Under the pieces are notes generated by a model, which was not told the origin of the DNA, did no database searches, and worked only from the letters and a program-made list of their open reading frames with translations. From the NCBI GenBank assembly GCA_001897855.1, contig MKUO01000001.1, positions 310,001 to 374,000 on the forward strand: a stretch of DNA of 64,000 bases. Reading direction: 5' to 3'. This document shows positions 1-11,101 of the stretch, in pieces. The translations under genes and the position numbers were made by a program. Source of the stretch: Bacteroidetes bacterium 43-93 (GTDB lineage Bacteria > Bacteroidota > Bacteroidia > Chitinophagales > Chitinophagaceae). Position 1 is the stretch's first letter. Every line of letters starts with the position of its first letter.

Positions 1-1
1 A

Positions 2-2244
<2,243 letters not shown>

Positions 2245-2248
2245 ACAC

Positions 2249-3229
2249 GTGAGCAAAAAATTATTAATAACGGGAGCAAGTGGATTTGTTGGCTATCATC
2301 TAATACAAACAGCTTTGCATGAAGGATACGAGGTGTATGCCGGTGTTAGAAACAGCAGCAGTATAGAACACCTGCAACACTTACCAATCAAGTATACAAC
2401 CCTTGCATTTGGCTCTGTTGATGATCTTAAGAAGAATATTGAAGAAAATAAGTATAACTACATTATCCATGCTGCCGGTACAACAAAAGCGAAGTCGGAG
2501 CAGGAATACAACGAGATAAATGCATTATACACCACGAACCTGGCAAATGCCGCAGCATCATTTGATCTAAAAAAATTTGCTTTTATAAGCAGTCTGGCAG
2601 CGCTTGGGCCAACATACTACCGGGATAAGAACCCCATTAACGAAACTTATTTGCCTAAGCCCGTTACGAGTTACGGGCGCAGTAAGCTTCTTGCCGAAAG
2701 GTGGATATCAAATATTAAAAATCTACCGCTGATCATATTAAGACCTACAGCCGTGTATGGACCGCGTGAAAAAGATATACTGGTAATGCTAAAGGCTTTG
2801 AACAAAGGTTTTGAACCGTATATAGGACGCAGAAACCAGTACCTGAGTTTTGTGTACGTAAAAGATCTGGCGAACATTGCGATACGTTCTCTTAGTTCAC
2901 CGTCAAACCGTGATATATATAATATTTCGGACGGTAAGGCTTATGACCGGTACGAGCTGGCCAATATTGCTAAACAATTGTTGAGTAAGAAAACGGTTAA
3001 GATACATGTGCCAACAAGTATCGTTAAGATTATCGCAGATGTTATAGAAGCAGCAAGCGGGAATAGTGCACCGCTATTGAATCGCGAGAAGCTAAATGAA
3101 CTGACTGCTGAGAATTGGAGCTGCAGTATTGCTAAAGCCCGACATCATCTGCAGTACGAACCTAAGTATGATTTACAGTCAGGATTAGAAGAAACACTTA
3201 ACTGGTACCAGGAGCATAACTGGCTATAA
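2249..3229 (+). CDS. NAD-dependent epimerase/dehydratase-type reductase, CerR-like
   Basis: Extended short-chain dehydrogenase. With the start placed at the GTG at 2249, directly after the previous stop, the protein begins MSKKLLITGASGFVG, putting the Rossmann glycine motif at residues 9-15. A longer frame from 2186 would overlap the previous gene by 59 nt and add a non-conserved leader. The active-site YxxxK is Y142/K146 in SYGRSKLLAER. Family members CerR (Caulobacter) reduce the 3-keto group at the ceramide stage. Its place as third gene after spt and the GNAT gene supports that role here. Function is inferred; no substrate residues can be read. Confidence 0.75.
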   Translation: MSKKLLITGASGFVGYHLIQTALHEGYEVYAGVRNSSSIEHLQHLPIKYTTLAFGSVDDLKKNIEENKYNYIIHAAGTTKAKSEQEYNEINALYTTNLANAAASFDLKKFAFISSLAALGPTYYRDKNPINETYLPKPVTSYGRSKLLAERWISNIKNLPLIILRPTAVYGPREKDILVMLKALNKGFEPYIGRRNQYLSFVYVKDLANIAIRSLSSPSNRDIYNISDGKAYDRYELANIAKQLLSKKTVKIHVPTSIVKIIADVIEAASGNSAPLLNREKLNELTAENWSCSIAKARHHLQYEPKYDLQSGLEETLNWYQEHNWL

Positions 3230-3271
3230 TAAGGAAAAAATTACTCAAATAATAAATTAAACTGAAATAAC

Positions 3272-4597
3272 ATGGAATATCAAATTAGCGATGCAAAAGG
3301 GAAACTGGGTATTTTGATACCGGGACTTGGTGCTGTAGCAACTACTTTTATCGCAGGTGTGGAAGCCATTAAGAAAGGTATTTCTCAACCTGTAGGTTCG
3401 CTTACGCAAATGGGCAATATACGTCTTGGTAAGCGCACCGAAAACAGGTATCCACTTATCAAAGACTTCGTGCCCCTGGCAGGCCTCAATGATCTGGTTT
3501 TTGGCGGATGGGACGTGTACGAAGACAATGTATACGAGTCTGCCATGAATGCTAAAGTACTGGAGCCCGGATTGTTGCATTCTGTTAAAAGCGAGCTGGA
3601 ACAGCTTAGGCCAATGAAAGCTGTTTTTGATAAGGAGTATGTAAAGAACCTGAATGGTACCAATGTAAAAGAAGGTACAACTAAATGGGATCTGGCGGAG
3701 CAACTTATGACGGATATCAGTGAGTTCAAGTCTGCTAATAATTGCGACAGGCTGGTAATGGTATGGTGTGCTTCTACAGAAAAATATATTGAGGAAGGTT
3801 CCGTTCACCAAACGGTCGAAAGTTTTGAGGAAGGTTTAAGGAACAATGATCCATCAATAGCCCCAAGCATGATATATGCCTATGCAGCTATCAAAATGAA
3901 TGTGCCTTTTGCTAATGGTGCGCCCAACCTTACCTGCGATATACCGGCACTTTTAGAACTGGCAAAAGAATATGGTGTACCTGTAGCGGGTAAAGACTTT
4001 AAAACAGGACAAACCTTAATGAAAACAATTGTTGCCCCTGGCTTGCATGCACGTGCGTTGGGCATCAACGGTTGGTTTTCCTCAAATATATTAGGTAATA
4101 GGGATGGCCTTGTGTTGGATGATCCGGACAACTTCAAAACAAAAGAAGTTTCTAAACTAAGTGTGCTGGAAGAAATATTGCAACCTGACATCAATCCTGA
4201 TCTGTACGGAGAGCTATATCATAAAGTGCGCATCAACTATTATCCTCCGCACGGGGACAATAAAGAAAGCTGGGACAATATAGACATCTTTGGCTGGCTG
4301 GGTTATCAGATGCAGATCAAGATCAATTTCCTTTGCCGCGATTCTATCCTTGCAGCACCTATCGTATTAGACCTTGCATTGTTTATGGACCTTGCGCAGC
4401 GTGCCGGAATGAGCGGTATACAGGAATGGCTTTCATTCTATTTCAAATCACCACAGACAGCCCCCGGCTTGAAACCTGAACATGATATCTTCAAACAATT
4501 GATGAAGCTGCAGAATACGCTGCGCCATGTTATGGGCGAAGATCTGATAACACATTTGGGCCTTGACTATTACCAGGAACTGGTAGAAGCGCTATAA
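3272..4597 (+). CDS. ino1: myo-inositol-3-phosphate synthase
   Basis: A 441-residue NAD-dependent cyclase that turns glucose-6-phosphate into myo-inositol-3-phosphate, the head-group precursor for inositol lipids. Seen: the Rossmann motif LIPGLGAVATTF near the N-terminus, the GLNDLVFGGWD segment, and the LGINGWFSSNILGNRDG / NFKTKEVSK region typical of inositol-phosphate synthases. Length is usual for the bacterial form. The gene follows the ceramide trio by 42 nt on the same strand and precedes phosphatase and transferase genes of the same pathway. Bacteroides inositol-lipid clusters contain the same enzyme next to a CDP-alcohol transferase and a PgpA-like phosphatase. Confidence 0.92.
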   Translation: MEYQISDAKGKLGILIPGLGAVATTFIAGVEAIKKGISQPVGSLTQMGNIRLGKRTENRYPLIKDFVPLAGLNDLVFGGWDVYEDNVYESAMNAKVLEPGLLHSVKSELEQLRPMKAVFDKEYVKNLNGTNVKEGTTKWDLAEQLMTDISEFKSANNCDRLVMVWCASTEKYIEEGSVHQTVESFEEGLRNNDPSIAPSMIYAYAAIKMNVPFANGAPNLTCDIPALLELAKEYGVPVAGKDFKTGQTLMKTIVAPGLHARALGINGWFSSNILGNRDGLVLDDPDNFKTKEVSKLSVLEEILQPDINPDLYGELYHKVRINYYPPHGDNKESWDNIDIFGWLGYQMQIKINFLCRDSILAAPIVLDLALFMDLAQRAGMSGIQEWLSFYFKSPQTAPGLKPEHDIFKQLMKLQNTLRHVMGEDLITHLGLDYYQELVEAL

Positions 4598-4617
4598 GAT
4601 ATAAAGCAAAGCACCGG

Positions 4618-5067
4618 GTGATAAAAGTGAGCAAAATAGTAGCGAGTGTATCTGGCATAGGATATATAGGCAAAGGCGGGGGCACCATTGCTGCATTATC
4701 TGCATGTGTGTTGTGGTACTATATGCAGCCCCCGGTTGCTTTGCAAATTATATTGACGTTAATAACAGCCCTGGCCGGAGTTTACGTGGGTAACAAAGTA
4801 GAAGCGGAATGGGGTAAGGATAGCTCTAAAGTTGTGATAGATGAAGTGGCAGGTATGTTTCTATCGCTGTTGCTACTGCCGGTCAACTTTCAGTTTGTCG
4901 TTGCTGGGCTTATACTTTTTCGCTTTTTCGACATTGCGAAACCATTATATATAAGAAGAACAGAAGTATTTCCGGGAGGATGGGGAGTAATGTTAGATGA
5001 TTTGCTTGCCGGTGTGTATGCGAATATAGTGCTACAACTTTTGTGGTATTTCAAAGTATTGAATTAA
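4618..5067 (+). CDS. PgpA-like phosphatidyl-inositol-phosphate phosphatase (candidate)
   Basis: A 149-residue membrane protein of the phosphatidylglycerophosphatase A family. Seen: IGYIGKGGGTIAAL near the N-terminus, the conserved acidic segment VVIDEVAGMF (residues about 79-88), three to four hydrophobic segments, and a C-terminal DDLLAGVYANI. PgpA removes the phosphate from phosphatidylglycerophosphate. In Bacteroides inositol-lipid loci a PgpA-like enzyme dephosphorylates phosphatidylinositol phosphate, and its place between inositol-phosphate synthase and the CDP-alcohol transferase suggests that role here. Start is GTG at 4618. The stop overlaps the next start by 1 nt (TAATG). Confidence 0.78.
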   Translation: MIKVSKIVASVSGIGYIGKGGGTIAALSACVLWYYMQPPVALQIILTLITALAGVYVGNKVEAEWGKDSSKVVIDEVAGMFLSLLLLPVNFQFVVAGLILFRFFDIAKPLYIRRTEVFPGGWGVMLDDLLAGVYANIVLQLLWYFKVLN

Positions 5068-5456
5068 TGATAACATTTTTAAAAGCACAAGGATCTTCTA
5101 TTATAGCTACGCTAACTGATTTTTTGGTTACTATATCATTGGTAACCGCCTTGGGTATGTGGTATGCAGAGGCGAATGCTGTAGGTGTAATTAGTGGGGG
5201 GCTTGTAAATTTTTTTATAAATCGTGATTGGGTATTTAATGGTCCGCAAAACAAATTGCGTAGCCAGCTCAGTCGATACTTTTTAGTGTGGTGCGGTAAC
5301 CTGTTGCTTAATACTGCAGGTGTATATATGATCACACAGTATACGGAATGGAATTACGTAGCATCAAAAATCATAGTAGCAATACTTGTAGGCTGGTTCT
5401 ACAATTATACGTTGCAAAAAAGATATGTGTTTAAAAAAGCAGAGTATGTTTCGTAA
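5067..5456 (+). CDS. GtrA-like four-helix membrane protein
   Basis: A 129-residue protein with four predicted membrane helices and the GtrA/DPMS signature: the loop NFFINRDWVF after helix 2 and the C-terminal NYTLQKRYVFKK. GtrA-type proteins are thought to move polyprenyl- or lipid-linked intermediates across the inner membrane or to assist glycosyltransferases. I chose the ATG at 5067, which overlaps the previous stop, over a GTG at 5043 inside the PgpA-like gene. The position inside the inositol-lipid operon suggests a part in moving or modifying the inositol phospholipid, which is an inference. It overlaps the next gene by 11 nt. Confidence 0.8.
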   Translation: MITFLKAQGSSIIATLTDFLVTISLVTALGMWYAEANAVGVISGGLVNFFINRDWVFNGPQNKLRSQLSRYFLVWCGNLLLNTAGVYMITQYTEWNYVASKIIVAILVGWFYNYTLQKRYVFKKAEYVS

Positions 5457-7986
5457 GACTACTTTCTTTTTTGTCTTATTTATTGTTAGCTGTTATAATG
5501 TGTTTGCACAAACCACAGTTGTAAAAGGTGTGGTTTCGGACGCTAAAACACACAAAGAGCTACCCTATGTTACTGTGTTTGTAAGCGGGGCAAATATTGG
5601 GACAAGTACAGATGAAAAGGGTAATTATTACCTGTCTTTTGAAGGTAAAGCGTCTTCAGAGATCAAGGTTTCATATATAGGATATGCCTCGGCATTGGTA
5701 AAGATTGTTGTCGGCAGTACGCAGGTGATAGATATAGCGTTACGCCCTGATACCCGACAACTAAATGAAATAGTGATAAAGCCTAAGAGAACCAGGTATA
5801 GAAATAAAGATAATCCTGCGGTGGAATTGATAAAGGAGGTGATAGCTCACAAATCTGTTAACCGGACTGCTCAAACCCAATACGTGTCTTTTGAGAAGTA
5901 TGAGAAGATACAATTTGCACTAAGTAATAGTCCCGAAAAGCTGAAGAAGAACTTTCTTGTCAGGAAGTATGGTTTTATAGCATCTTCATTGGATACTGTG
6001 TCTGTAGAGGGTAAGGCACTACTACCGCTTTTTTTGCAGGAAACGCTATCTGATAACTATCAAAGAAATGATCCTGCCAAAACTAAGTCTGTTATTAAAG
6101 CAGAGCAAAAAGTAACTTTTGATCCCAGTGTGATAGATAACAATGGTATTACTTCTTATGTGAAGCATATTTGTCAGGATGTGGATGTTTATGATAATGA
6201 TATAAACCTATTAACCAATAGGTTTTTAAGTCCCGTGGCAGACCTGGCTCCAACCTTTTACCGGTTCTATATTGTAGATACCCAAATAATCGCGGGGCAT
6301 AAGGTAGTGCAATTGGCATTTGGTCCCCGTAATACAACCGACATGTTGTTTCAAGGTATAATGTTCGTGGCGCTTGATAATAATTATGCAATACAAAATA
6401 TAAACCTGAAGGTCAGCAAACATATTAATTTGAATTGGGTACGCAGCCTTGATCTTCACCAGGAATTTAACCTGGAGAAAAGCGGGAGTTATCACGTAGA
6501 AAAGAGCGAGATAAGAGCAGATTTTGGTATTACAAAGGGTGGGGAAAGCGGTATTTATGCTAAGCGTAGTATGTCTGTAAAAGGATATAATATAGCACCT
6601 ATTCCGGATAGTGTATTTAATGGTCCCGATATAGAATATGCTGCTAATGCTAAAAAACAGGATAGTGCATATTGGAGTGTAAACAGGCATGATAGCCTTA
6701 CGCGGGCAGAGAAAACTGTCTATACTAATATGGATAGCCTGCAACATTCTGCTTCATTCAAACGCATCATGAATGTAGGCATGCTGCTGTTTGCCGGATA
6801 TACCAAAGCCAGCCCGTATGTAGAAATTGGCCCTGTCAACACATTTTACAGCTTTAATCCTGTAGAAGGTTTCAGGCTTAGGATTGGTGGCAGGACAACG
6901 CCGTTACTAAGCAAGAGGTTGTATGGAGAAGCCTATGTGGCATACGGGTTCAAAGATGAACGCTGGAAGTATTATTTAGGTGGAATATACTCGTTCCATA
7001 ACAGGTCTATCTATGAGTTCCCTGTAAGTATGATCTCTGCCAACTTTCAAAGAGATACAAAGATACCGGGACAAGAGTTGCAGTTTGTGCAGGAAGATAA
7101 CGTACTGCTTTCCATCAAACGTGGTGTAAATGATAAGTGGTTGTACAATGATATTTACAACGTCAATTTCTTGCAGGAGTTTCGCAACCATATATCTATA
7201 AGACTAGGTTACAAGAACTGGCAACAATCATCGGCGGGCGGATTGCATTATGTGAACGATATTTCTCCTGAACCGATAGCCTCTATTACTACATCCGAGC
7301 TCTCTGCAGAATTTCGCTGGGCTCCGAGAGAAGAGTTCTACCAGGGAAAATTGTATCGTGTTCCTATGCCCAATCAGTACCCAATATTTAGTTTTAGAGC
7401 GATAGCGGGCGTTAAAGGGTTACTGGGCGGTGAGTACAACTATCAAAATTTCAGTGCCAATATTTATAAACGTGTTTATTTATCGCAGCTTGGATATACG
7501 GATATAGTGTTAGAGGGTGGGTACATAAGAGGGAAATTGCCATACCCTTTGCTGGACATTCATCGCGCAAACCAAACCTACTCGTATCAGTTGCAATCGT
7601 ACAATCTTATGAACTTTCTTGAGTTTGTAAGCGATCATTATGCCAGCCTGAACCTGGACCATTGCTTTAACGGATTTTTCCTGAATAAAATGCCATTGGT
7701 AAAGAAATTGAAATTCAGGGAATTCATTAGTCTGAAAATGTTATATGGCGGTGTTCGTGACGAAAATCTACCCGCTAATTCTCCGGATCTGTTGAAGTTT
7801 CCGACGGACGAACGAGGAAACACGACTACTTATACTTTGGATAAGCAGCCGTACATAGAAGGTAGCATCGGTGTGGGCAACATACTCAAGTTCTTTCGTG
7901 TAGACCTGATAAGAAGGTTTGCCTATCTCAATCACCCGAATGTGACTGAATATGGTGTACGAGCAAGGTTCAAATTTGATTTTTAA
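5446..7986 (+). CDS. DUF5686-type outer-membrane protein with carboxypeptidase-like domain
   Basis: An 846-residue exported protein. Residues 1-22 form a signal peptide (MFRKTTFFFVLFIVSCYNVFA), followed by a carboxypeptidase-regulatory-like beta-sandwich (about 25-115, with GTSTDEKGNYYLSF and KVSYIGYA). Next is the KPKRTRYRNKDNPAVELIKEVI segment typical of DUF5686 proteins, and then a long beta-rich region likely to form an outer-membrane barrel, ending in aromatic-rich RARFKFDF. No TonB-box/plug pair is seen. The start at ATG 5446 overlaps the GtrA-like gene, so it is co-transcribed with the inositol-lipid genes. Its role there is unknown; a surface or lipid-export link is only a guess. Confidence 0.78.
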   Translation: MFRKTTFFFVLFIVSCYNVFAQTTVVKGVVSDAKTHKELPYVTVFVSGANIGTSTDEKGNYYLSFEGKASSEIKVSYIGYASALVKIVVGSTQVIDIALRPDTRQLNEIVIKPKRTRYRNKDNPAVELIKEVIAHKSVNRTAQTQYVSFEKYEKIQFALSNSPEKLKKNFLVRKYGFIASSLDTVSVEGKALLPLFLQETLSDNYQRNDPAKTKSVIKAEQKVTFDPSVIDNNGITSYVKHICQDVDVYDNDINLLTNRFLSPVADLAPTFYRFYIVDTQIIAGHKVVQLAFGPRNTTDMLFQGIMFVALDNNYAIQNINLKVSKHINLNWVRSLDLHQEFNLEKSGSYHVEKSEIRADFGITKGGESGIYAKRSMSVKGYNIAPIPDSVFNGPDIEYAANAKKQDSAYWSVNRHDSLTRAEKTVYTNMDSLQHSASFKRIMNVGMLLFAGYTKASPYVEIGPVNTFYSFNPVEGFRLRIGGRTTPLLSKRLYGEAYVAYGFKDERWKYYLGGIYSFHNRSIYEFPVSMISANFQRDTKIPGQELQFVQEDNVLLSIKRGVNDKWLYNDIYNVNFLQEFRNHISIRLGYKNWQQSSAGGLHYVNDISPEPIASITTSELSAEFRWAPREEFYQGKLYRVPMPNQYPIFSFRAIAGVKGLLGGEYNYQNFSANIYKRVYLSQLGYTDIVLEGGYIRGKLPYPLLDIHRANQTYSYQLQSYNLMNFLEFVSDHYASLNLDHCFNGFFLNKMPLVKKLKFREFISLKMLYGGVRDENLPANSPDLLKFPTDERGNTTTYTLDKQPYIEGSIGVGNILKFFRVDLIRRFAYLNHPNVTEYGVRARFKFDF

Positions 7987-8013
7987 GAAAAAATATTCCA
8001 TCCAATATTCGAA

Positions 8014-9300
8014 ATGTACAATATGAAAGCAAGAGATAGTTTACAGCAAGGCATTTATAAGGTTATCAACCCTTTTGTTAAGTTCCTTATAAAACTGGGG
8101 CTGACACCTAATATGGTGACAACGATAGGCCTGATATTAAATATAGGAGTAGCGGTGATCTTTGTGTTTGGTGCAGAGACATCTAATCGTGGAGATATGT
8201 CTTATGTAGGGTGGGCAGGTGCTCTTGTATTGTTTGCAGGGCTTTTTGATATGCTGGATGGGCAGGTAGCACGGTTGGGTAATATGAGCTCTACTTTTGG
8301 AGCATTGTATGATTCGGTGCTTGACAGGTATAGCGAACTGGTTATGTTCCTCGGGATATGTTATTACCTGGTTTCGCACCACTATTTTCTCAGTTCGTTA
8401 TTTGCGTTCATTGCACTTATCGGCTCTATGATGGTGAGCTATACCAGGGCACGTGCAGAAGGATTAGGTATAGAATCTAAAGGAGGGTTGATGCAGAGGC
8501 CGGAGCGGGTGGTATTGGTAGGTATATCTGCAATAGCCTGTGGTATAGGAGGGCATTATCTTGGTGGAGACTATAAATTATTTGTAGACGGCATACCATT
8601 TCATGTATTTGAGACTATGTCCATCTTTACTATCCCAATCACGGTGATGGCTGTTATGACGAATATTACGGCATTAGGCAGGCTGAAAGATGCTAAAAGA
8701 GCTTTGGATGCTAAAGATGCAAAGAAGAAACCTGGGCAACGGTCCGAAACAATGCAAATAATACAAACTGCAATAATCGCTTTGTTTTTGTTTTATTTTG
8801 TAGGTGCGTCAGCTTCAACAATTGATGTGCAGGATACCTTTCCGGTACCAAAAGATGTAGCACAACTAATGTTCTATATACAGCGTACACCTAATACGAA
8901 TACAATATGCTATGAGCTCAATGAGGTTGCGCCCGGAGTGCTTGATGAGGAAAGTCCCATACATATCTTTTGGATAAGATATGCTGAAGAAAATGCGAGG
9001 AGAAAGGAGCTTAATTTTATACAACGCAGATTTGCCTACGGACTGAAGGTAAAGAAGACCGGTAAAGATAACTATGACATCTGGTCTGTTGCATACGGGA
9101 AGAAAACACTACACCTGCGAAAGGCTACGGATAATAAGTTTTATGTTTTTACTACAATCGATAATAAGATGGCTGTCTTAAAACGCATATTTATTAAGAT
9201 AGATGGTGGGACTTTCTGGTCGCCAAATGTGGTATATATAGAGCTTAAAGGCACGGATGTATTGACAGGTAATACGGTGATGGAACGTTTAAAACCATAA
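8014..9300 (+). CDS. CDP-alcohol phosphatidyltransferase (PIP synthase) fused to DUF4833-like domain
   Basis: Residues 1-245 form a membrane CDP-alcohol phosphatidyltransferase. All catalytic positions are present: D79, D82, G83, A86, R87, G96, D100 and D104. It would join CDP-diacylglycerol and inositol-3-phosphate to give phosphatidylinositol phosphate. Residues 246-270 (MQIIQTAIIALFLFYFVGAS) look exactly like a signal peptide but sit inside the protein. They are followed by a 155-residue soluble domain resembling DUF4833 (VPKDVAQLMFYIQR, NTNTICYELN). This suggests a transferase gene fused to a once-separate secreted protein, with the old signal now a membrane anchor placing the C-terminal domain outside. 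It lies 18 nt before the PAP2 gene. Confidence 0.85.
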   Translation: MYNMKARDSLQQGIYKVINPFVKFLIKLGLTPNMVTTIGLILNIGVAVIFVFGAETSNRGDMSYVGWAGALVLFAGLFDMLDGQVARLGNMSSTFGALYDSVLDRYSELVMFLGICYYLVSHHYFLSSLFAFIALIGSMMVSYTRARAEGLGIESKGGLMQRPERVVLVGISAIACGIGGHYLGGDYKLFVDGIPFHVFETMSIFTIPITVMAVMTNITALGRLKDAKRALDAKDAKKKPGQRSETMQIIQTAIIALFLFYFVGASASTIDVQDTFPVPKDVAQLMFYIQRTPNTNTICYELNEVAPGVLDEESPIHIFWIRYAEENARRKELNFIQRRFAYGLKVKKTGKDNYDIWSVAYGKKTLHLRKATDNKFYVFTTIDNKMAVLKRIFIKIDGGTFWSPNVVYIELKGTDVLTGNTVMERLKP

Positions 9301-9318
9301 AACAGGAAAGACAGTATA

Positions 9319-10251
9319 ATGTTAGCAAAATTAAGAGCACAAACCCGCGAGGAAAATTTCTTTAGTGTTAATAGTATCCTTGTGATGTTATTAATAAGCG
9401 CGAGTTACCTGGTAGTATCTTATTTGCTCATTGGTTTCAAAACGGAACAGTTATTTCTGCTGGCGCTGATAAATCTGTTCTTTTTCGCCGGTCCGGTAAG
9501 CCGCAACTTTATCAAAGGCTTTTCCATATTCATCATTTACTGGGTCATCTTTGATTATATGAAGGCCTTTCCCAACTATGAATATAATTCAGTACATATT
9601 GAAAGCCTGTATAACCTTGAAAAGTCAATCTTTGGTTTTCAGTCGTCCGGGAAACTTCTTACAGCTAATGAATTTTGGCTTTTACACCATAACAGTTTTT
9701 TAGACGTGCTCACCGGTATTTTTTACCTGACATGGGTACCTGTACCGTTGGGATTTGCTGTTTTCCTCTTCTTCAAAAACAGGAAACAGTTCTACTATTT
9801 TTCACTGACTTTTCTCCTTGTCAATCTTATCGGTTTTGTTATCTACTATATTTACCCGGCGGCACCTCCCTGGTACGTGCAGACGTACGGCATGGAATTA
9901 TTGCCACATACACCGGGTAATACAGCAGGCCTCAGCAGGTTTGACAGCCTTTTTGGGGTGCATATATTTGCAGGTTTGTATGCACATAGTTCCAATGTTT
10001 TTGCCGCTATGCCTTCTCTACATTCATCCTATCCGGTTATTGTATTGTACTATGGCCTTAAGAACCGGCTGGGATGGATAAACATCTTATTTTCTGCTTT
10101 AATGTTGGGAATATGGTTCTCAGCAGTGTATAACAGTCATCATTATGTAATAGATGTGTGCGCCGGTATCCTCTGTGCGATTTCAGGTATTATATTGTTC
10201 AACAGGTTATCTAATATTTCAGTATTTTCAAAGCCTGGTGAACAGAATTAG
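9319..10251 (+). CDS. PAP2-family inositol-phosphoceramide synthase candidate
   Basis: A 310-residue membrane protein with about six helices and the PAP2/Aur1 catalytic motifs: MPSLHSS with H235, and the last motif with H275 and D279 (SHHYVID). Fungal Aur1 and its bacterial analogues transfer phosphoinositol from phosphatidylinositol to ceramide, and a PAP2 protein does this in Bacteroides inositol-lipid clusters. Directly following a CDP-alcohol transferase in a locus that also makes ceramide, transfer of the inositol phosphate head group to ceramide is the simplest reading. A plain lipid phosphatase cannot be excluded from sequence. Confidence 0.8.
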   Translation: MLAKLRAQTREENFFSVNSILVMLLISASYLVVSYLLIGFKTEQLFLLALINLFFFAGPVSRNFIKGFSIFIIYWVIFDYMKAFPNYEYNSVHIESLYNLEKSIFGFQSSGKLLTANEFWLLHHNSFLDVLTGIFYLTWVPVPLGFAVFLFFKNRKQFYYFSLTFLLVNLIGFVIYYIYPAAPPWYVQTYGMELLPHTPGNTAGLSRFDSLFGVHIFAGLYAHSSNVFAAMPSLHSSYPVIVLYYGLKNRLGWINILFSALMLGIWFSAVYNSHHYVIDVCAGILCAISGIILFNRLSNISVFSKPGEQN

Positions 10252-10323
10252 AGGTTGCCGGGTTTTATTGTTACTAAAAAGTTATTACTTTTTGGCTTAG
10301 TTATTACCCTTCCATGAAAATCT

Positions 10324-10331
10324 TAAATTTG
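10324..10331 (+). promoter_or_regulatory. Possible -7 element TAAATTTG before TetR gene
   Basis: A match to the Bacteroidota -7 consensus TAnnTTTG lies only 4 nt before the ATG of the TetR gene. If used, the transcript would be leaderless or nearly so. No TTTG at the proper 19-21 bp distance is present, so support is weak. Confidence 0.25.
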
Positions 10332-10335
10332 CGTT

Positions 10336-10941
10336 ATGTGTAGTTCTGTAGCTGTAAGTAAAGATGATTTGACGAGAGCATCCATTATAGATGCTGCGCA
10401 AAAGCTATTCCGCCAATTTGGGCTTGCGAAAACTACTATGGAAGATATAGCCCGTAGCATTGGTAAGGGGAAAAGTAGCCTTTATTATTATTATTCTACT
10501 AAAGAAGACATATTTGTTGCGGTTGTAGAGCGTGAAAAAGACCTTATATTTAAAGAGATTCAAGGTGTTATTGCTTCTCAAAAGACTGCAGAGAGCAAGT
10601 TGCGCGTGATGGCGCACTCAAAGTACAAATCTATGCTGAAACGTATGGACATGTACAACATAGCACAAATAGAGTTGCCTGACCATTTATGTGTTTTTAA
10701 GGCCATAGGCAAACGTTATGACGAAATAGAAATAGAGCTTGTTAAAAACATCATCTCTTACGGAATAGAAAAAGGAGAGTTTAAAAGTTTGTCCAAATCT
10801 AACCTGACATTGGTTTCTACAGTATTTACTAATAGTCTTAAAGGTTTACAGTTCGCGCTGACATTCGGTGAGTATGCGGGTAATGCTCATTCTTTGATCG
10901 ATGCAACAATTGATGTTTTGGTACACGGAATTAAGAAATAA
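10336..10941 (+). CDS. TetR-family transcriptional regulator
   Basis: A 201-residue regulator. The N-terminal helix-turn-helix is clear at about residues 10-60 (ASIIDAAQKLFRQFGLAKTTMEDIARSIGKGKSSLYYYYSTKEDIF); the C-terminal ligand domain is not assignable. It lies 84 nt downstream of the inositol-lipid genes on the same strand and is followed by about 160 nt without a gene. TetR regulators beside lipid genes often sense acyl-CoA or lipid intermediates, so control of this locus is plausible but unproven. No palindrome at the start of the locus can be checked because the locus begins outside the window. Confidence 0.88.
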   Translation: MCSSVAVSKDDLTRASIIDAAQKLFRQFGLAKTTMEDIARSIGKGKSSLYYYYSTKEDIFVAVVEREKDLIFKEIQGVIASQKTAESKLRVMAHSKYKSMLKRMDMYNIAQIELPDHLCVFKAIGKRYDEIEIELVKNIISYGIEKGEFKSLSKSNLTLVSTVFTNSLKGLQFALTFGEYAGNAHSLIDATIDVLVHGIKK

Positions 10942-11101
10942 AAGAACGGCACTGTTTTAAAAGCTAATGTTTTCAGCCCTGCCCATTGCTATTCATCTTT
11001 TAAATAGCTTTTTTATAGTAAGATACAGAAGCTTACTATAATAGGAATTGTGTGACTTATTAATATAGGCACGGGTAATCTTCAAAAAAAAATGAAAGGC
11101 G

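Noticed and set aside
10272-10300. TTTG-like -33 element before the TetR gene
   Set aside because: It lies 29 bp from the -7 element, outside the allowed 17-23 bp.
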